Positions 8,675-17,354 are shown, counted from the stretch's first letter. The stretch: DNA of 64,000 bases from Paraburkholderia xenovorans LB400 (GCF_000013645.1 NC_007951.1:2728001-2792000); one strand, 5' to 3'. Notes: generated from the letters alone by a model not told the origin. Program-made: numbers and translations.

Positions 8675-9757
8675 TCAGCGCAAAGTGGAGGCGCGCACGA
8701 TCAATTCGCCCGGCAGCAGGCAGTCGCGCGCGGTGGTCTGGATACCTTCGATGCGCTCGTGCAGGAACTCGACCGCCCGGTAGCCGATCTCGTAGGTCGG
8801 CTGGCGGATCGTCGTGACGCCGGTCAGTTCGGCCCAGTCGGGGTCGTCGATGGAAAGCAGCGCGGCGCGGGCTTGCCAGTCGGCACCGTAGCGCGCTTTC
8901 AGATGCAGCGCGAGACGCAGCGCGACGGGTGCGTTGGCGGCGAACAGGGCAATGCGCGCGGGCTTGCCCGCGGCGCCGGCGGCTGCATCGATTGCCCGAT
9001 CCAGCTCGGCGAGGCCACGCTCGACCTCTGCTGCATCCGCGAGATTCAGCACCAGCGTGTGACTGCATGCCGCGCCCTCGCCGCAGCCGTTTCCGCCTTC
9101 GGCACACCGGGCGCTCATCGTCTCGCGGAACGCTGCTTCGCGCAATTGCCGCGAGCTGACCTGCTCGAAAGGCTGGACCACGAACCAGATATCGTCGAAA
9201 CCATTGTCCAGCAGATGCCGCGTGCCGAGTTCGGCGGCCGCCCGGTTGTCGAGACCGACCATATCCGCGACCAGTCCGTCCACCAGACGGTCGACCAGCA
9301 CCGCCGGAATCCCGCCTCCGCCCACCGGCCGCAGCGTTTCCTCGCGCACGCCGGTTGCGTTGACGATCACGCCTTCCACCCGGTACGTGGTGAGCAGTTG
9401 CAGATAGCGCCGCTCCATCTCGACTTCGTTCGCCGCATGGCAGATCAGCGGCATCAGCCCGAGCGCGTGACAGGCCGCTTCGACACCTTGCAGCACTTCG
9501 ACCGAGTAGGGATTGGTCAGGTCGGCCAGCAGCATGCCGATCAGACGGTTGCGGCCACGTTTGAGGCCGCGCGCCATCTGGTTCGGCTGATAGTCCAGAC
9601 GTGCGATCGCGGCTTCGATCCGTGCGCGCAGTTCGGGCGACAGCACGCTCATCTCGCCGTTCAGATAGCGCGAGATGCTGGTCTTGCCGGTGCCGGCTTC
9701 GCGCGCGACGTCGGTGATCGTCGCGCGGCGCGGCATGGGCTGCGGCGTCGTGCTCAT
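8675..9757 (-). CDS. ptxS: LacI family repressor of 2-ketogluconate genes (PtxS-like)
   Basis: 360 residues. Start at 9757 (MSTTPQPMPRR); the longer frame only adds the 12-bp repeat. Residues about 13-60 are the LacI helix-turn-helix and hinge (ITDVAREAGTGKTSISRYLNG, then YQPNQMARGLK). The rest is the sugar-binding core (IGMLLADLTNPYSVEVLQGVE). In Pseudomonas, PtxS represses the kgu operon and is released by 2-ketogluconate, binding a palindrome with core AACCGGTT. Here it is the last gene of a matching operon, and a palindrome with the same core lies before kguE. The name is by synteny plus family. Confidence 0.85.
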   Translation of the reverse strand: MSTTPQPMPRRATITDVAREAGTGKTSISRYLNGEMSVLSPELRARIEAAIARLDYQPNQMARGLKRGRNRLIGMLLADLTNPYSVEVLQGVEAACHALGLMPLICHAANEVEMERRYLQLLTTYRVEGVIVNATGVREETLRPVGGGGIPAVLVDRLVDGLVADMVGLDNRAAAELGTRHLLDNGFDDIWFVVQPFEQVSSRQLREAAFRETMSARCAEGGNGCGEGAACSHTLVLNLADAAEVERGLAELDRAIDAAAGAAGKPARIALFAANAPVALRLALHLKARYGADWQARAALLSIDDPDWAELTGVTTIRQPTYEIGYRAVEFLHERIEGIQTTARDCLLPGELIVRASTLR

Positions 9758-9766
9758 CGGTTCCTC

Positions 9767-9826
9767 GTGGTTCGGCTTGTGGTGCGGCTTGTGGTTCGGC
9801 TTGTGGTTCGGCTTGTCGTCCGGTTC
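9767..9826. repeat. 12-bp tandem repeat between kguD and ptxS
   Basis: Unit gtggttcggctt at 9767-9778, 9779-9790 (one change), 9791-9802, 9803-9814, and a degenerate fifth copy at 9815-9826 that touches the kguD stop codon (9825-9827). On the coding strand it fills almost the whole gap before the ptxS start, and read in frame with ptxS it would encode Asn-His-Lys-Pro units. Confidence 0.9.
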
Positions 9827-10790
9827 ATCCGGCGAGCACTTCGCGGTTGACGATGTTGACGGCCAGCGTGCCGTTAAGCGCGGCGACGAGGTTTTCCGCC
9901 GCGTTGCACGCCATCGCATAACGGGTTTCGTGAGTCGCCGAACCGATGTGCGGCAGCGCGACCACATTCGCGAGCTTCAGGAGCGGCGAGTCGGCCGGCA
10001 GCGGTTCGGTCTCGAACACGTCGAGACCGGCGCCGTGGATCGTGCCGTTCTGCAGGGCTTCGATCAGCGCCGCTTCGTCGACGGTCGCGCCGCGCGAGGC
10101 GTTGATCAGGATCGCGCTCTTCTTCATCGACCTGAGTTCGGCCGCGCCGATCAGGTACTTCGTCTCCGGCGTCAAAGGCACTTGCAGGCAGACAAAATCC
10201 GCAGTGGCGAGCAGTTCCGCCAACTCGACGCGCCGCGCACCGTAAGCCGCTTCCGCCTGCGGATTCGCGCTACGGTTGGTGTACAGCACCTTCATGTTGA
10301 AGCCGAGCGCCGCGCGCCGCGCCACCGCGCCGCCAATCCGCCCGAGCCCGACGATGCCGAGCGTCTTGCCCTGCACATCGACGCCGAACTGCGCCGGCCC
10401 GATGCCGTGCTGCCAGTGCCCCGCCTTTACCCAGTCGGCGAGTTCCACCACCCGCCGCGCCGACGCGAGAATCAGCGAGAACACCGTGTCCGCGGTGGAT
10501 TCGGTCAACACGTCCGGCGTGTGCGCGAGCACGATGCCGCGGCGCGTGAGGTCGGCCACGTCGAACTGGTCGAAGCCCACCGAGATGGTCGACAGCGCCT
10601 TGAGCCGGGTCGCGCCTTCGAGCATTGCCGGCGTGATCTTCACGCTCGAACCGATGCCGCCGTCCGCGTCTTTCAGCGCGGCCACGAACGCGTCGTGCTG
10701 CGCGGCGTCGACCTGCACGACCTGCGCGTGCTGCTGCAGATACGCGAGCACGTCTTCGGGCAACGACTTCCAGGCGACGATCTTTTTCAT
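9825..10790 (-). CDS. kguD: 2-keto-6-phosphogluconate reductase, D-2-hydroxyacid dehydrogenase family (KguD-like)
   Basis: 321 residues from ATG 10790. D-isomer-specific 2-hydroxyacid dehydrogenase fold: NAD(P)-binding GLGRIGG at residues 148-154, and the catalytic set Arg233 (NASRG), Glu262 (FETEPL) and His281 (LPHIGSAT). The family includes glyoxylate/hydroxypyruvate and 2-ketogluconate reductases. In the Pseudomonas kgu operon KguD reduces 2-keto-6-phosphogluconate to 6-phosphogluconate with NADPH, which then enters the Entner-Doudoroff path. The gene starts four bases after the end of kguT, so the two are translationally close. The specific substrate is inferred from the operon. Confidence 0.86.
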   Translation of the reverse strand: MKKIVAWKSLPEDVLAYLQQHAQVVQVDAAQHDAFVAALKDADGGIGSSVKITPAMLEGATRLKALSTISVGFDQFDVADLTRRGIVLAHTPDVLTESTADTVFSLILASARRVVELADWVKAGHWQHGIGPAQFGVDVQGKTLGIVGLGRIGGAVARRAALGFNMKVLYTNRSANPQAEAAYGARRVELAELLATADFVCLQVPLTPETKYLIGAAELRSMKKSAILINASRGATVDEAALIEALQNGTIHGAGLDVFETEPLPADSPLLKLANVVALPHIGSATHETRYAMACNAAENLVAALNGTLAVNIVNREVLAG

Positions 10791-10794
10791 CAGC

Positions 10795-12084
10795 TTATTT
10801 TCCTTGCAACGGGGTAGCGAGCGGCGGCGCATTGTTCAGCGCTTGCGGCTGCGGTTTGACGACCAGCGTCAGAATCACGGCGGCGACGAGCGCCACGCTC
10901 ATGAACGCGTACGACGCGGCGGGCGAACCGGTGGCGCCATTCAGATAACCGACCACATACGAGCCGACGAACGAACCGAGCGCCCCCATGCTGTTGATCA
11001 GCGCCATTGCGCCGCCCGCGACGTTCTTCGGCAGCAGTTCCGGCACGATCGCGAAGAACGGGCCATACGGCGCGTACATCGCGGCGCCGGCGATCACCAG
11101 CAATGCATATGAAAGCCAGAAATGCGTGGAGCCGAGCGCGTACGAAGCCGCGAACGCCACCGCGCCGACCAGCAGGAACGGCCACACGAAGACTTTACGG
11201 CGGTTGAGTTTATCCGATGCCCACGAAGCTGCAAGCATCGCGATGGTCGCGGCGAGATACGGCAGCGCCGAGAGCCAGCCGGTTTCGACCATGCCGAGCG
11301 TCGAACCGTTCTTCAGGATCGACGGCAACCACAGCACGAAGCCATACACGCCGATGCTCCAGCAGAAATATTGCGCGCACAGCTTGATCACCGCGGGCGT
11401 TTTGAAGGCCTCGCTGTAGTTGCGCACCGGCTTGATCGCGGCCTGCTCGGCGCGCAGCGTTTCGGCGAGGTCGTCCTTCTGCTGCTGCGTGAGCCACGAC
11501 ACCTGCTGCGGCTTGTCCTGCACGATGAACCACCAGATCACCGCCCAGATGATCGCGGGCGCGCCTTCGGCGATGAACATGTGACGCCAGCCGAACGAAT
11601 GCACCAGATAGCCCGACACCACCGACATCCACAGCACCGTCACCGGATTGCCGAGAATCAGGAACGTGTTGGCGCGCGAGCGCTCGCTCTTGGTGAACCA
11701 GTTGCTGATGAAAATCAGCATGGCCGGCATGACCGCGGCCTCGACCACGCCGAGCACGAAGCGGATCACCATCAGCGACGGAATGTTGCTGACCATGCCG
11801 GTCAGCGCCGCGCAACCGCCCCACAGAACCAGGCTCCAGAACACGAGCTTCTTGACGCTGCGGCGTTCCGCGTAGATCGCGCCGGGAATCTGGAAGAAGA
11901 AATAGCCGAGGAAGAACAGCGCGCCGATCAGCGACGACAGCCCCTTGCTGATGCCGAGATCCTGGTTGATGCCGGCGGCGGACGCGAACCCGAAGTTCGC
12001 GCGATCCAGATAGGCGAGGCTGTACGTGATGAATACGATCGGCATGATCGTCCACCAGCGGCGAATCGCAAGCGATGAGGTCAT
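10795..12084 (-). CDS. kguT: MFS transporter for 2-ketogluconate (KguT-like, anion:cation symporter family)
   Basis: 429 residues from ATG 12084, with aaggag upstream. Twelve membrane segments are expected. The first helix region ITYSLAYLDRANFGFASA and helix 4 RFVLGVVEAAVMPAMLIFISNWF are hallmarks of the anion:cation symporter branch of MFS, which carries sugar acids such as hexuronates and 2-ketogluconate. It lies between kguK and kguD in the Pseudomonas order. A much longer open frame extends upstream through kguK in another phase and is not real. The substrate is inferred from context. Confidence 0.88.
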   Translation of the reverse strand: MTSSLAIRRWWTIMPIVFITYSLAYLDRANFGFASAAGINQDLGISKGLSSLIGALFFLGYFFFQIPGAIYAERRSVKKLVFWSLVLWGGCAALTGMVSNIPSLMVIRFVLGVVEAAVMPAMLIFISNWFTKSERSRANTFLILGNPVTVLWMSVVSGYLVHSFGWRHMFIAEGAPAIIWAVIWWFIVQDKPQQVSWLTQQQKDDLAETLRAEQAAIKPVRNYSEAFKTPAVIKLCAQYFCWSIGVYGFVLWLPSILKNGSTLGMVETGWLSALPYLAATIAMLAASWASDKLNRRKVFVWPFLLVGAVAFAASYALGSTHFWLSYALLVIAGAAMYAPYGPFFAIVPELLPKNVAGGAMALINSMGALGSFVGSYVVGYLNGATGSPAASYAFMSVALVAAVILTLVVKPQPQALNNAPPLATPLQGK

Positions 12085-12194
12085 GGGTGTCTCCTTTGAC
12101 TTCCCGAAACAATGATGGACGGTCATGGGGCGCTCTGTCCGGGCGCTCTTGCTGTTATCGAAGCAGACTGCTGAACAGGTCTTACGGGTCTTCT

Positions 12195-13178
12195 TCAGGC
12201 CGCCGCGGCGATGGATGTCGCGTCGGCCGATTCGAGCGCGTCGAGTTCGGCACGGCCCGGCAGCCCTTCCGAATCGCCGATCACCTGAATCGCCAGCGCG
12301 CCGATACGGTTGCCGCGCGCCACGGCTTGCGGCAGCGACTTGCCTTCGAGCAACGCGCTGACCACGCCGACGGCGAAACCATCGCCCGCGCCGACCGTAT
12401 CCACGACCTTCGCGACCGGCTGGCCGGCGATCAGCGCGGCGTCGGCGGCGGTGCGGAAATATGCGCCCTGCGCGCCGAGCTTGATGATTACGCCGCGCGC
12501 GCCCCGGTCCAGATAGAACTTCGCGATGTCGTCCGGTTGCGTATAGCCGGTCAGGATCTCGCCCTCGCCGATGCCGGGCAGCACCCAGTCGGCCAGTGCG
12601 GCCAGCGCGTTCAGGCCTTCGACCATCGCGGCGCGCGACGGCCACAGCGTCGGGCGCAGATTCGGGTCGAAGGAAATCGTCTTGCCGGCAGCACGCATTT
12701 CGCGCGCCAGATGAAACGCGAGTTCGCGCGAGCTGGCCGAAATGGCGGGCGCGACGCCGGTTAGATGCAGATGGCGCGCCGGCAGCACGTAGTCCGCCGC
12801 ATAGTCGTCCAGCGACAGATGGCTCGCCGCCGACCCCCTGCGGAAATACTCGACCGCCGGATCGCTGCCGTCGTCGTTCCTGGACTTCAACTGGAAGCCG
12901 GTCGGGTAGCGCTCGTCGGTGGTCACGCAGCGCTGGTCGATGCCCTCTCGGGTCAAGGTGTCGCGCACGTACTGGCCGAACGAATCGTTGCCGACGCGGC
13001 TCATCCAGCCCACCTTGAAGCCCAGCCGCGACAGGCCGATCGCCACGTTCAGATCGGCGCCGGCAATACGCTTCGCGAACTGGCCGACGCCGGCGAGCCG
13101 GCCGGTTTCGGCGGCCACGAACATGGCCATTGCTTCGCCGTAGGTGATGACATCGAGTGCTGCGCCTGTGTTGCTCAT
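12195..13178 (-). CDS. kguK: 2-ketogluconate kinase, PfkB family (KguK-like)
   Basis: 327 residues. PfkB/ribokinase fold: N-terminal ITYGEAMAMFV, the substrate-side signature KRIAGADLNVAIGLSRLG (about 37-53), and the C-terminal ATP/anion-hole signature DTVGAGDGFAVG with catalytic Asp266. The fold is shared with 2-dehydro-3-deoxygluconokinase (KdgK), the main alternative. Placement between kguE and kguT favours 2-ketogluconate phosphorylation to 2-keto-6-phosphogluconate. Gaps are 110 bases to kguT and 230 bases to kguE; the latter holds a 9-bp repeat. Confidence 0.85.
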   Translation of the reverse strand: MSNTGAALDVITYGEAMAMFVAAETGRLAGVGQFAKRIAGADLNVAIGLSRLGFKVGWMSRVGNDSFGQYVRDTLTREGIDQRCVTTDERYPTGFQLKSRNDDGSDPAVEYFRRGSAASHLSLDDYAADYVLPARHLHLTGVAPAISASSRELAFHLAREMRAAGKTISFDPNLRPTLWPSRAAMVEGLNALAALADWVLPGIGEGEILTGYTQPDDIAKFYLDRGARGVIIKLGAQGAYFRTAADAALIAGQPVAKVVDTVGAGDGFAVGVVSALLEGKSLPQAVARGNRIGALAIQVIGDSEGLPGRAELDALESADATSIAAAA

Positions 13179-13221
13179 GCTTCGCTCCTGCGTGTTCCGG
13201 TTTGCTGCGGGTCAGGCGGTT

Positions 13222-13303
13222 CTGGCGTGCCTGGCGTGCCTGGCGTTTATGGCGTTTATGGCGTTTATGGCGTTTATGGCGTTTATGGCGTTTATGGCGT
13301 GTC
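13222..13303. repeat. 9-bp tandem repeat between kguE and kguK
   Basis: Six exact copies of tggcgttta at 13241-13294, flanked by two ctggcgtgc copies (13222-13239) and one tggcgtgtc (13295-13303). It lies in the intercistronic gap of the kgu operon, about 44 bases before the kguK start. Unit length is a multiple of three, so copy changes would not shift any frame. Confidence 0.92.
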
Positions 13304-13408
13304 TGAAGCGTGCCGCTTGCCGTGTGGCGTCTGCATTGGGCTTCCTGCCGCCCGCTTCTCGCCGCGCGCTGTTTTCGGCTGTGCCGCGCGCTCAGGCTCC
13401 AATGCCGC

Positions 13409-14182
13409 TCACGCAGCGGCCAGCCATGCGACGTAATGCGCCGCGTCCGTCTCGACGCGGCTCGTATCGAACGGAAATTCGATGCCGCGCGGCACATGGC
13501 GCGGCAGACGGTCGAGCACCGCGGCGAATTGAGCGTCGTCGGCGGCCGGCGCGGCGGGAAAGCGCCGCGCGCCCTCGCCCACCACCGTCTTGCAATGGAT
13601 GTATTCCACGTGCGCCGCCAGCGGCGCGGCGGCGTCGAGCGGCGCGACGTCGCGCCATGCCCAGTTGCCGATGTCGAAGGTCATGCCGAGCAGGCCGCCG
13701 TGACCTTCGCGCGCCAGCGCATCGAACAGGCCGGTGAACTGCGCGAGCGAACCGCCCTTCGCCAATTGCCCGTTTTCGACCACGAGCCGCAACTCCGCGC
13801 AGCGCAGGTGATCGGCGATCACGGCGGCATTGGCGTCGGCGGCAAAACCGCCGAGTTGCAGCTTGACGAAGCGCGCGCCGAGCGCGATCGCTTCCTCGAT
13901 CGAGAGGCGCAGCGCGTCGGCATCGAGCTTGCCTTGCGCGGTGTAGAGCGAAGCCGGCGTGGAAAACACCGACCACAAACCCAGCTCCGCAATCTGCCTG
14001 CCGAGCACGCGCAGGTTGTGCGGCGTGGCGTCGGTTTCATCGGCGAACAGTTCGCGGCGCACTTCAAAGCCCGCCGCGCCGGCCTGCCTGCTCGCTTGCG
14101 CCCACTTCAGATGGCCGCCCGTGCGGACCGCATCCGTCCCGAATGCGCTTGCGACGATCACCACGTCTGCTGCGTCAGCCAT
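13409..14182 (-). CDS. kguE: TIM-barrel sugar epimerase/isomerase-like protein (KguE-like)
   Basis: 257 residues from ATG 14182. The sequence fits the AP-endonuclease-2/xylose-isomerase-like TIM barrel: FVKLQLGGF, LRLVVENGQ (Glu), TFDIGNWAW (Asp) and EYIHCKTV (His) supply the usual metal-ligand set. KguE is the first gene of the Pseudomonas 2-ketogluconate operon and its exact reaction is not well defined; an epimerase role is the usual annotation. It is the first gene of the operon here and sits 30 bases below the operator palindrome. Confidence 0.82.
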   Translation of the reverse strand: MADAADVVIVASAFGTDAVRTGGHLKWAQASRQAGAAGFEVRRELFADETDATPHNLRVLGRQIAELGLWSVFSTPASLYTAQGKLDADALRLSIEEAIALGARFVKLQLGGFAADANAAVIADHLRCAELRLVVENGQLAKGGSLAQFTGLFDALAREGHGGLLGMTFDIGNWAWRDVAPLDAAAPLAAHVEYIHCKTVVGEGARRFPAAPAADDAQFAAVLDRLPRHVPRGIEFPFDTSRVETDAAHYVAWLAAA

Positions 14183-14212
14183 GTCGAATTCACTCAAATC
14201 TGTCTCGTCACG

Positions 14213-14236
14213 GCATTTGGAACCGGTTCCAAATGC
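14213..14236. promoter_or_regulatory. Perfect 24-bp palindrome, probable PtxS operator
   Basis: Half-site gcatttggaacc followed directly by its reverse complement, with core AACCGGTT and a central CpG as expected for LacI-family operators. The published PtxS site in Pseudomonas shares the AACCGGTT core. It lies 30 bases above the kguE start, in the position to block transcription of the operon whose last gene is ptxS. Confidence 0.85.
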
Positions 14237-14352
14237 ATTTCGAAAAAAAGCGCCGAGGCGCTTGCGATGCCCGAATAGTGCGCCGAGGCCGCCGCGGCAC
14301 ACCATAGTGGAAATCCCCAGGCGCGCCTGGCGCGAGCGTGGGCCTGCCCGTT

Positions 14353-15243
14353 TCAAGGTCCGTCGTCGAGACACAGCGCGAGAAACCGCTCCACGACGCG
14401 CGACGGCGCGCTCGCATGGGGCACGAGAATCGACAGCCGCCGTGTGAGCGGCTCCGGGCTCAGCGACAGCAGGCACAGCGCGCGGTCTTCGTGGCGCATC
14501 GACATCGCCGAGACGAAGCCGATGCCCATGCCCGCCCGTACCGCTTCCTTCACGCCTTCCACGCCGGCGATCTCCAGCGCCACGCGCATCGGCACGCCGG
14601 CCCGCGCGAATGCGCGCTCGACGATCTGCCGCACGCCGGAGCCCGCCTCGCGCAACACCAGCGGATGCTCGCCGAAGGCCGCGAGGCCGGCCAGGCCGCC
14701 GTCGCCCAACTGCGCCAACGGATGCGAGCGCGGCATGATCGCGACGATTTCGTCCTCGCGCCAGGCATGCACGGCGGTGTCCGGCGGCAGATCCTCGCCG
14801 ACCGGCCCCTCGATCAACGCGATATCCACCGAGCCGAGCGCGCTGACGATCTCGGTGGTATTGCCGTCCGCGGTATGCAGCGTCACGTCCGGATAACGGC
14901 GATGGAAGTCGGCGATCAGATACGGCAGCAGGTAGCTCGCGGGCGTGGTGCTCGCGCCGATCCGCAAGGTGCCCTGCTCGAGACCGCGCAAAGCGTCGCG
15001 GTATGCGTGCGCCTGCCGCCACGTGTCGCGCAGCCGCGTGGCGTAACTGGCGAGCTGCTCGCCCGCCGGTGTCAGGCGCACGCCGCGGCCGTCACGCTGA
15101 TAGAGCGGCTCGCCGAACTCGTCCTGCAACTGCCGCAGCTGGCCGGACACGGCCGGCTGCGATAGATGCAGCGCCACGGCCGCCCGGCTGATATTGCGAT
15201 GCTCGGCGACAGCGGCAAACGTTATAAGTTGATCCGGGGTCAT
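14353..15243 (-). CDS. LysR family regulator, probable partner of YeiH (YeiE/CbbR-like)
   Basis: 296 residues from ATG 15243 (MTPDQLITFAAVAEH); a start at 15276 is possible. LysR helix-turn-helix at about 5-62 (ISRAAVALHLSQPAVSGQLRQLQ), then the effector domain (LRIGASTTPASYLLPYLIADF), typical of the CysB/CbbR/YeiE branch. It is divergent from yeiH, the arrangement of yeiE-yeiH in enterobacteria, where YeiE senses sulfite. An inverted repeat in the shared promoter region supports control of both genes. The sulfite link is by analogy. Confidence 0.88.
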   Translation of the reverse strand: MTPDQLITFAAVAEHRNISRAAVALHLSQPAVSGQLRQLQDEFGEPLYQRDGRGVRLTPAGEQLASYATRLRDTWRQAHAYRDALRGLEQGTLRIGASTTPASYLLPYLIADFHRRYPDVTLHTADGNTTEIVSALGSVDIALIEGPVGEDLPPDTAVHAWREDEIVAIMPRSHPLAQLGDGGLAGLAAFGEHPLVLREAGSGVRQIVERAFARAGVPMRVALEIAGVEGVKEAVRAGMGIGFVSAMSMRHEDRALCLLSLSPEPLTRRLSILVPHASAPSRVVERFLALCLDDGP

Positions 15244-15250
15244 GGCGGCT

Positions 15251-15273
15251 AAGTATCGGATGAATTGATACTT
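15251..15273. promoter_or_regulatory. Inverted repeat in the LysR-yeiH intergenic region
   Basis: Seven-base arms aagtatc (15251-15257) and gatactt (15267-15273) separated by nine bases, 8 bases from the LysR start codon and about 90 from yeiH. Size and AT-rich sequence suit a LysR recognition site. Confidence 0.55.
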
Positions 15274-15361
15274 CACATTCTAAATGATGATTTTTCATAT
15301 CGATATATCTACTTTAGGATTAGCCCATCGAATTTCAGTCAGTCACAGAAAGGGCTGCACC

Positions 15362-16459
15362 ATGTCCACCGCTCATCTCACCGCTTCCAGTACGACGCCT
15401 GCCGGGTCCTCCACCCGCGGCCAACTCAACGGCATTCTCTTCGTCGCGCTGTTCGCCGCCGCCGTCACGCGGATCGCCGCGATTCCCGCTATTGCCGGAC
15501 TGGGCCTGAGCCCGCTGATCGTCGGCATCGTGGCGGGCGCCATTTACGGCAACGCGCTGCGCGACGGCATGCCCGCCAGCTGGGCGGCCGGCGTCAACTT
15601 TTCGGCGCGCAAGCTGCTGCGCATCGCAGTCGCGTTCTTCGGGCTGCGCGTAAGCCTGCAGGAAATCGCTCAGGTCGGCGTACCCGGCCTCGCGGAATCG
15701 GTGCTGGTCGTGGTGAGCACGCTCGTGATCGGCACGTGGGCGGGCATGAAGATCATGAAGCTCGACCGCGACACGGCGTTGCTGACCGCCGCGGGCAGCG
15801 CGATCTGCGGCGCCGCCGCCGTGCTCGCCTTCGAATCGACGCTGCAGTCGAAGCCGCACAAAAGCGCAATGGCCGTGGGCAGCGTGGTGCTGTTCGGCAC
15901 GCTTTCGATGTTCCTGTACCCGGTTCTGTTCAAGGCCGGCTGGCTGCATCTGGACACGGTCGGCGCGGGCCTCTTTTTCGGCGGCACGATCCATGAAGTG
16001 GCGCAGGTGGTCGGCGCGGCCAGCAACGTGAGCCCGGAAGCGACCCACATTGCCACCATCGTCAAGATGACCCGCGTGATGCTGCTGGTGCCGGTGCTGC
16101 TCGTGGTCGGCATGTGGGTGAACCGCTCCGCGCGCCGCAGCGCCGCTTCGGCCGGTACGCAAGACGGCGCCCACAGCCACGCGCCGCGCAAACTGGCGGT
16201 TCCCTGGTTCGCGCTCGGCTTCCTCGCCTTCGTCGTGATCAACTCGCTGCACGTACTGCCGCAAGCCGCGACCAGCACGCTCAACTCGCTGGACACCTTC
16301 GCGCTGACGATGGCCATGACCGCGCTCGGCATCGAAACACGCATTTCGCAGATCCGTCAGGCCGGCCCCCGCGCACTGACCACCGGCTTCATTCTGTATG
16401 TGTGGCTGATTGCCGGCGGACTGGGCATCACATGGACTGTCCAGCACCTGTTCGGCTAA
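15362..16459 (+). CDS. YeiH/UPF0324 family putative sulfate (sulfur oxyanion) exporter
   Basis: 365 residues from ATG 15362, with aaaggg upstream; in-frame starts at 15284-15287 are too long. About ten hydrophobic segments. Family marks: LGLSPLIVGIVAGAIYGN, then FSARKLLRIAVAFFGLRVSLQEI, LTAAGSAICGAAAVLAFE and GGTIHEVAQVVGAA. UPF0324 members are annotated as putative sulfate exporters and one group is tied to sulfite or taurine metabolism. The divergent LysR supports this. Inner membrane. Transport activity is family-level inference. Confidence 0.88.
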   Translation: MSTAHLTASSTTPAGSSTRGQLNGILFVALFAAAVTRIAAIPAIAGLGLSPLIVGIVAGAIYGNALRDGMPASWAAGVNFSARKLLRIAVAFFGLRVSLQEIAQVGVPGLAESVLVVVSTLVIGTWAGMKIMKLDRDTALLTAAGSAICGAAAVLAFESTLQSKPHKSAMAVGSVVLFGTLSMFLYPVLFKAGWLHLDTVGAGLFFGGTIHEVAQVVGAASNVSPEATHIATIVKMTRVMLLVPVLLVVGMWVNRSARRSAASAGTQDGAHSHAPRKLAVPWFALGFLAFVVINSLHVLPQAATSTLNSLDTFALTMAMTALGIETRISQIRQAGPRALTTGFILYVWLIAGGLGITWTVQHLFG

Positions 16460-16481
16460 GCCGCCCTCGCCTTCGAACCCA

Positions 16482-16503
16482 CCCCGCCGCGCGCGGGGTT
16501 TTG
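16482..16503 (+). terminator. Intrinsic terminator after yeiH
   Basis: GC stem ccccg/cgggg (16482-16486 with 16494-16498) followed by tttt at 16499-16502, 23 bases after the stop codon. Confidence 0.65.
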
Positions 16504-16616
16504 CGCATTCTGGAGACCCATCCGGGCCGCCCGCGCGGCATACTGGCTGCTGACGTCGTCAGCTCATGCAGTGCGTCGAGGCGCCCTGTCCATGCAACCG
16601 GAATGAGGATCGATCG

Positions 16617-17354
16617 ATGAGTCTGGAACTTTACTATTGGGACGGCCTGCAGGGCCGCGGCGAATTCGTGCGGCTCGCGCTGGAAGAAGCCGGCGCCGAC
16701 TACGTGGAAGTGGCACGCGGCGAACCGTCGAAAGGTCTCGGCACGAAGGCGATGATGTCGGTGATGAAGAGCAAGGACGAGCCGTATCCGCCGTTCGCGC
16801 CGCCGTTTCTGAAAGACGGCGATCTGGTGATCTCGCAGACCGCCAACATCCTGCTCTATCTCGGCCCGAGGCTGAACCTCGCGCCCACGGTGGACAGCCT
16901 GCGGTACGTCGCCAACGGCCTGCAACTGACGATTGCCGACGTCGTCACCGAAGCCCACGACACCCACCACCCGCTCGCCAGCTCGCTTTATTACGAAGAC
17001 CAGAAAGACGCCGCCAAAGTGCGCGCGCACGATTTCATCGACAACCGCATTCCGAAGTTCATGTCGTATTTCGAGCGCGTGCTCAAGCAGAATCCGGCCG
17101 GCGACCAATTCATGGTGGGCGACACGCTCACTTACGTCGACCTGTCCATGTTCCAGCTGATCGACGGCTTGCTGTACGCGTTTCCGCGTGCGCTCAAGCG
17201 TTTCGGCGAACACTATCCGCGGCTCGCCGCGCTGCACGACAGGGTGATCGAGCGGCCGAACATCGCCGCGTATCTGCAGTCCGACCGGCGCATCGAACAT
17301 AACGAGGCCTGCATCTTCCGGCACTACCCGGAACTCGACAAGGCGGCCACTTGA
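16617..17354 (+). CDS. Glutathione S-transferase family protein
   Basis: 245 residues. ATG 16617 follows gagg at suitable spacing. The N-terminal thioredoxin-like domain (LELYYWDGLQGRGEFVRLALEEAG; the DLVISQTANILLYLG segment gives the cis-Pro/Ser glutathione site region) is followed by an all-helical C-terminal domain (GDTLTYVDLSMFQLIDGLLYAF). Tyr7 is a candidate catalytic residue. Such proteins conjugate or reduce electrophiles in the cytoplasm. It stands alone; a strong inverted repeat follows. The substrate class is not evident. Confidence 0.88.
   Translation: MSLELYYWDGLQGRGEFVRLALEEAGADYVEVARGEPSKGLGTKAMMSVMKSKDEPYPPFAPPFLKDGDLVISQTANILLYLGPRLNLAPTVDSLRYVANGLQLTIADVVTEAHDTHHPLASSLYYEDQKDAAKVRAHDFIDNRIPKFMSYFERVLKQNPAGDQFMVGDTLTYVDLSMFQLIDGLLYAFPRALKRFGEHYPRLAALHDRVIERPNIAAYLQSDRRIEHNEACIFRHYPELDKAAT

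Noticed and set aside
10795..13497. 900-residue minus-strand frame across kguT and kguK
   Set aside because: Its N-terminal half is low-complexity antisense-like sequence overlapping kguK in another phase; real kguT starts at 12084.
13409..15022. 537-residue minus-strand frame extending kguE upstream
   Set aside because: The added half runs antisense-phase through the LysR gene; kguE starts at 14182 just below its operator.
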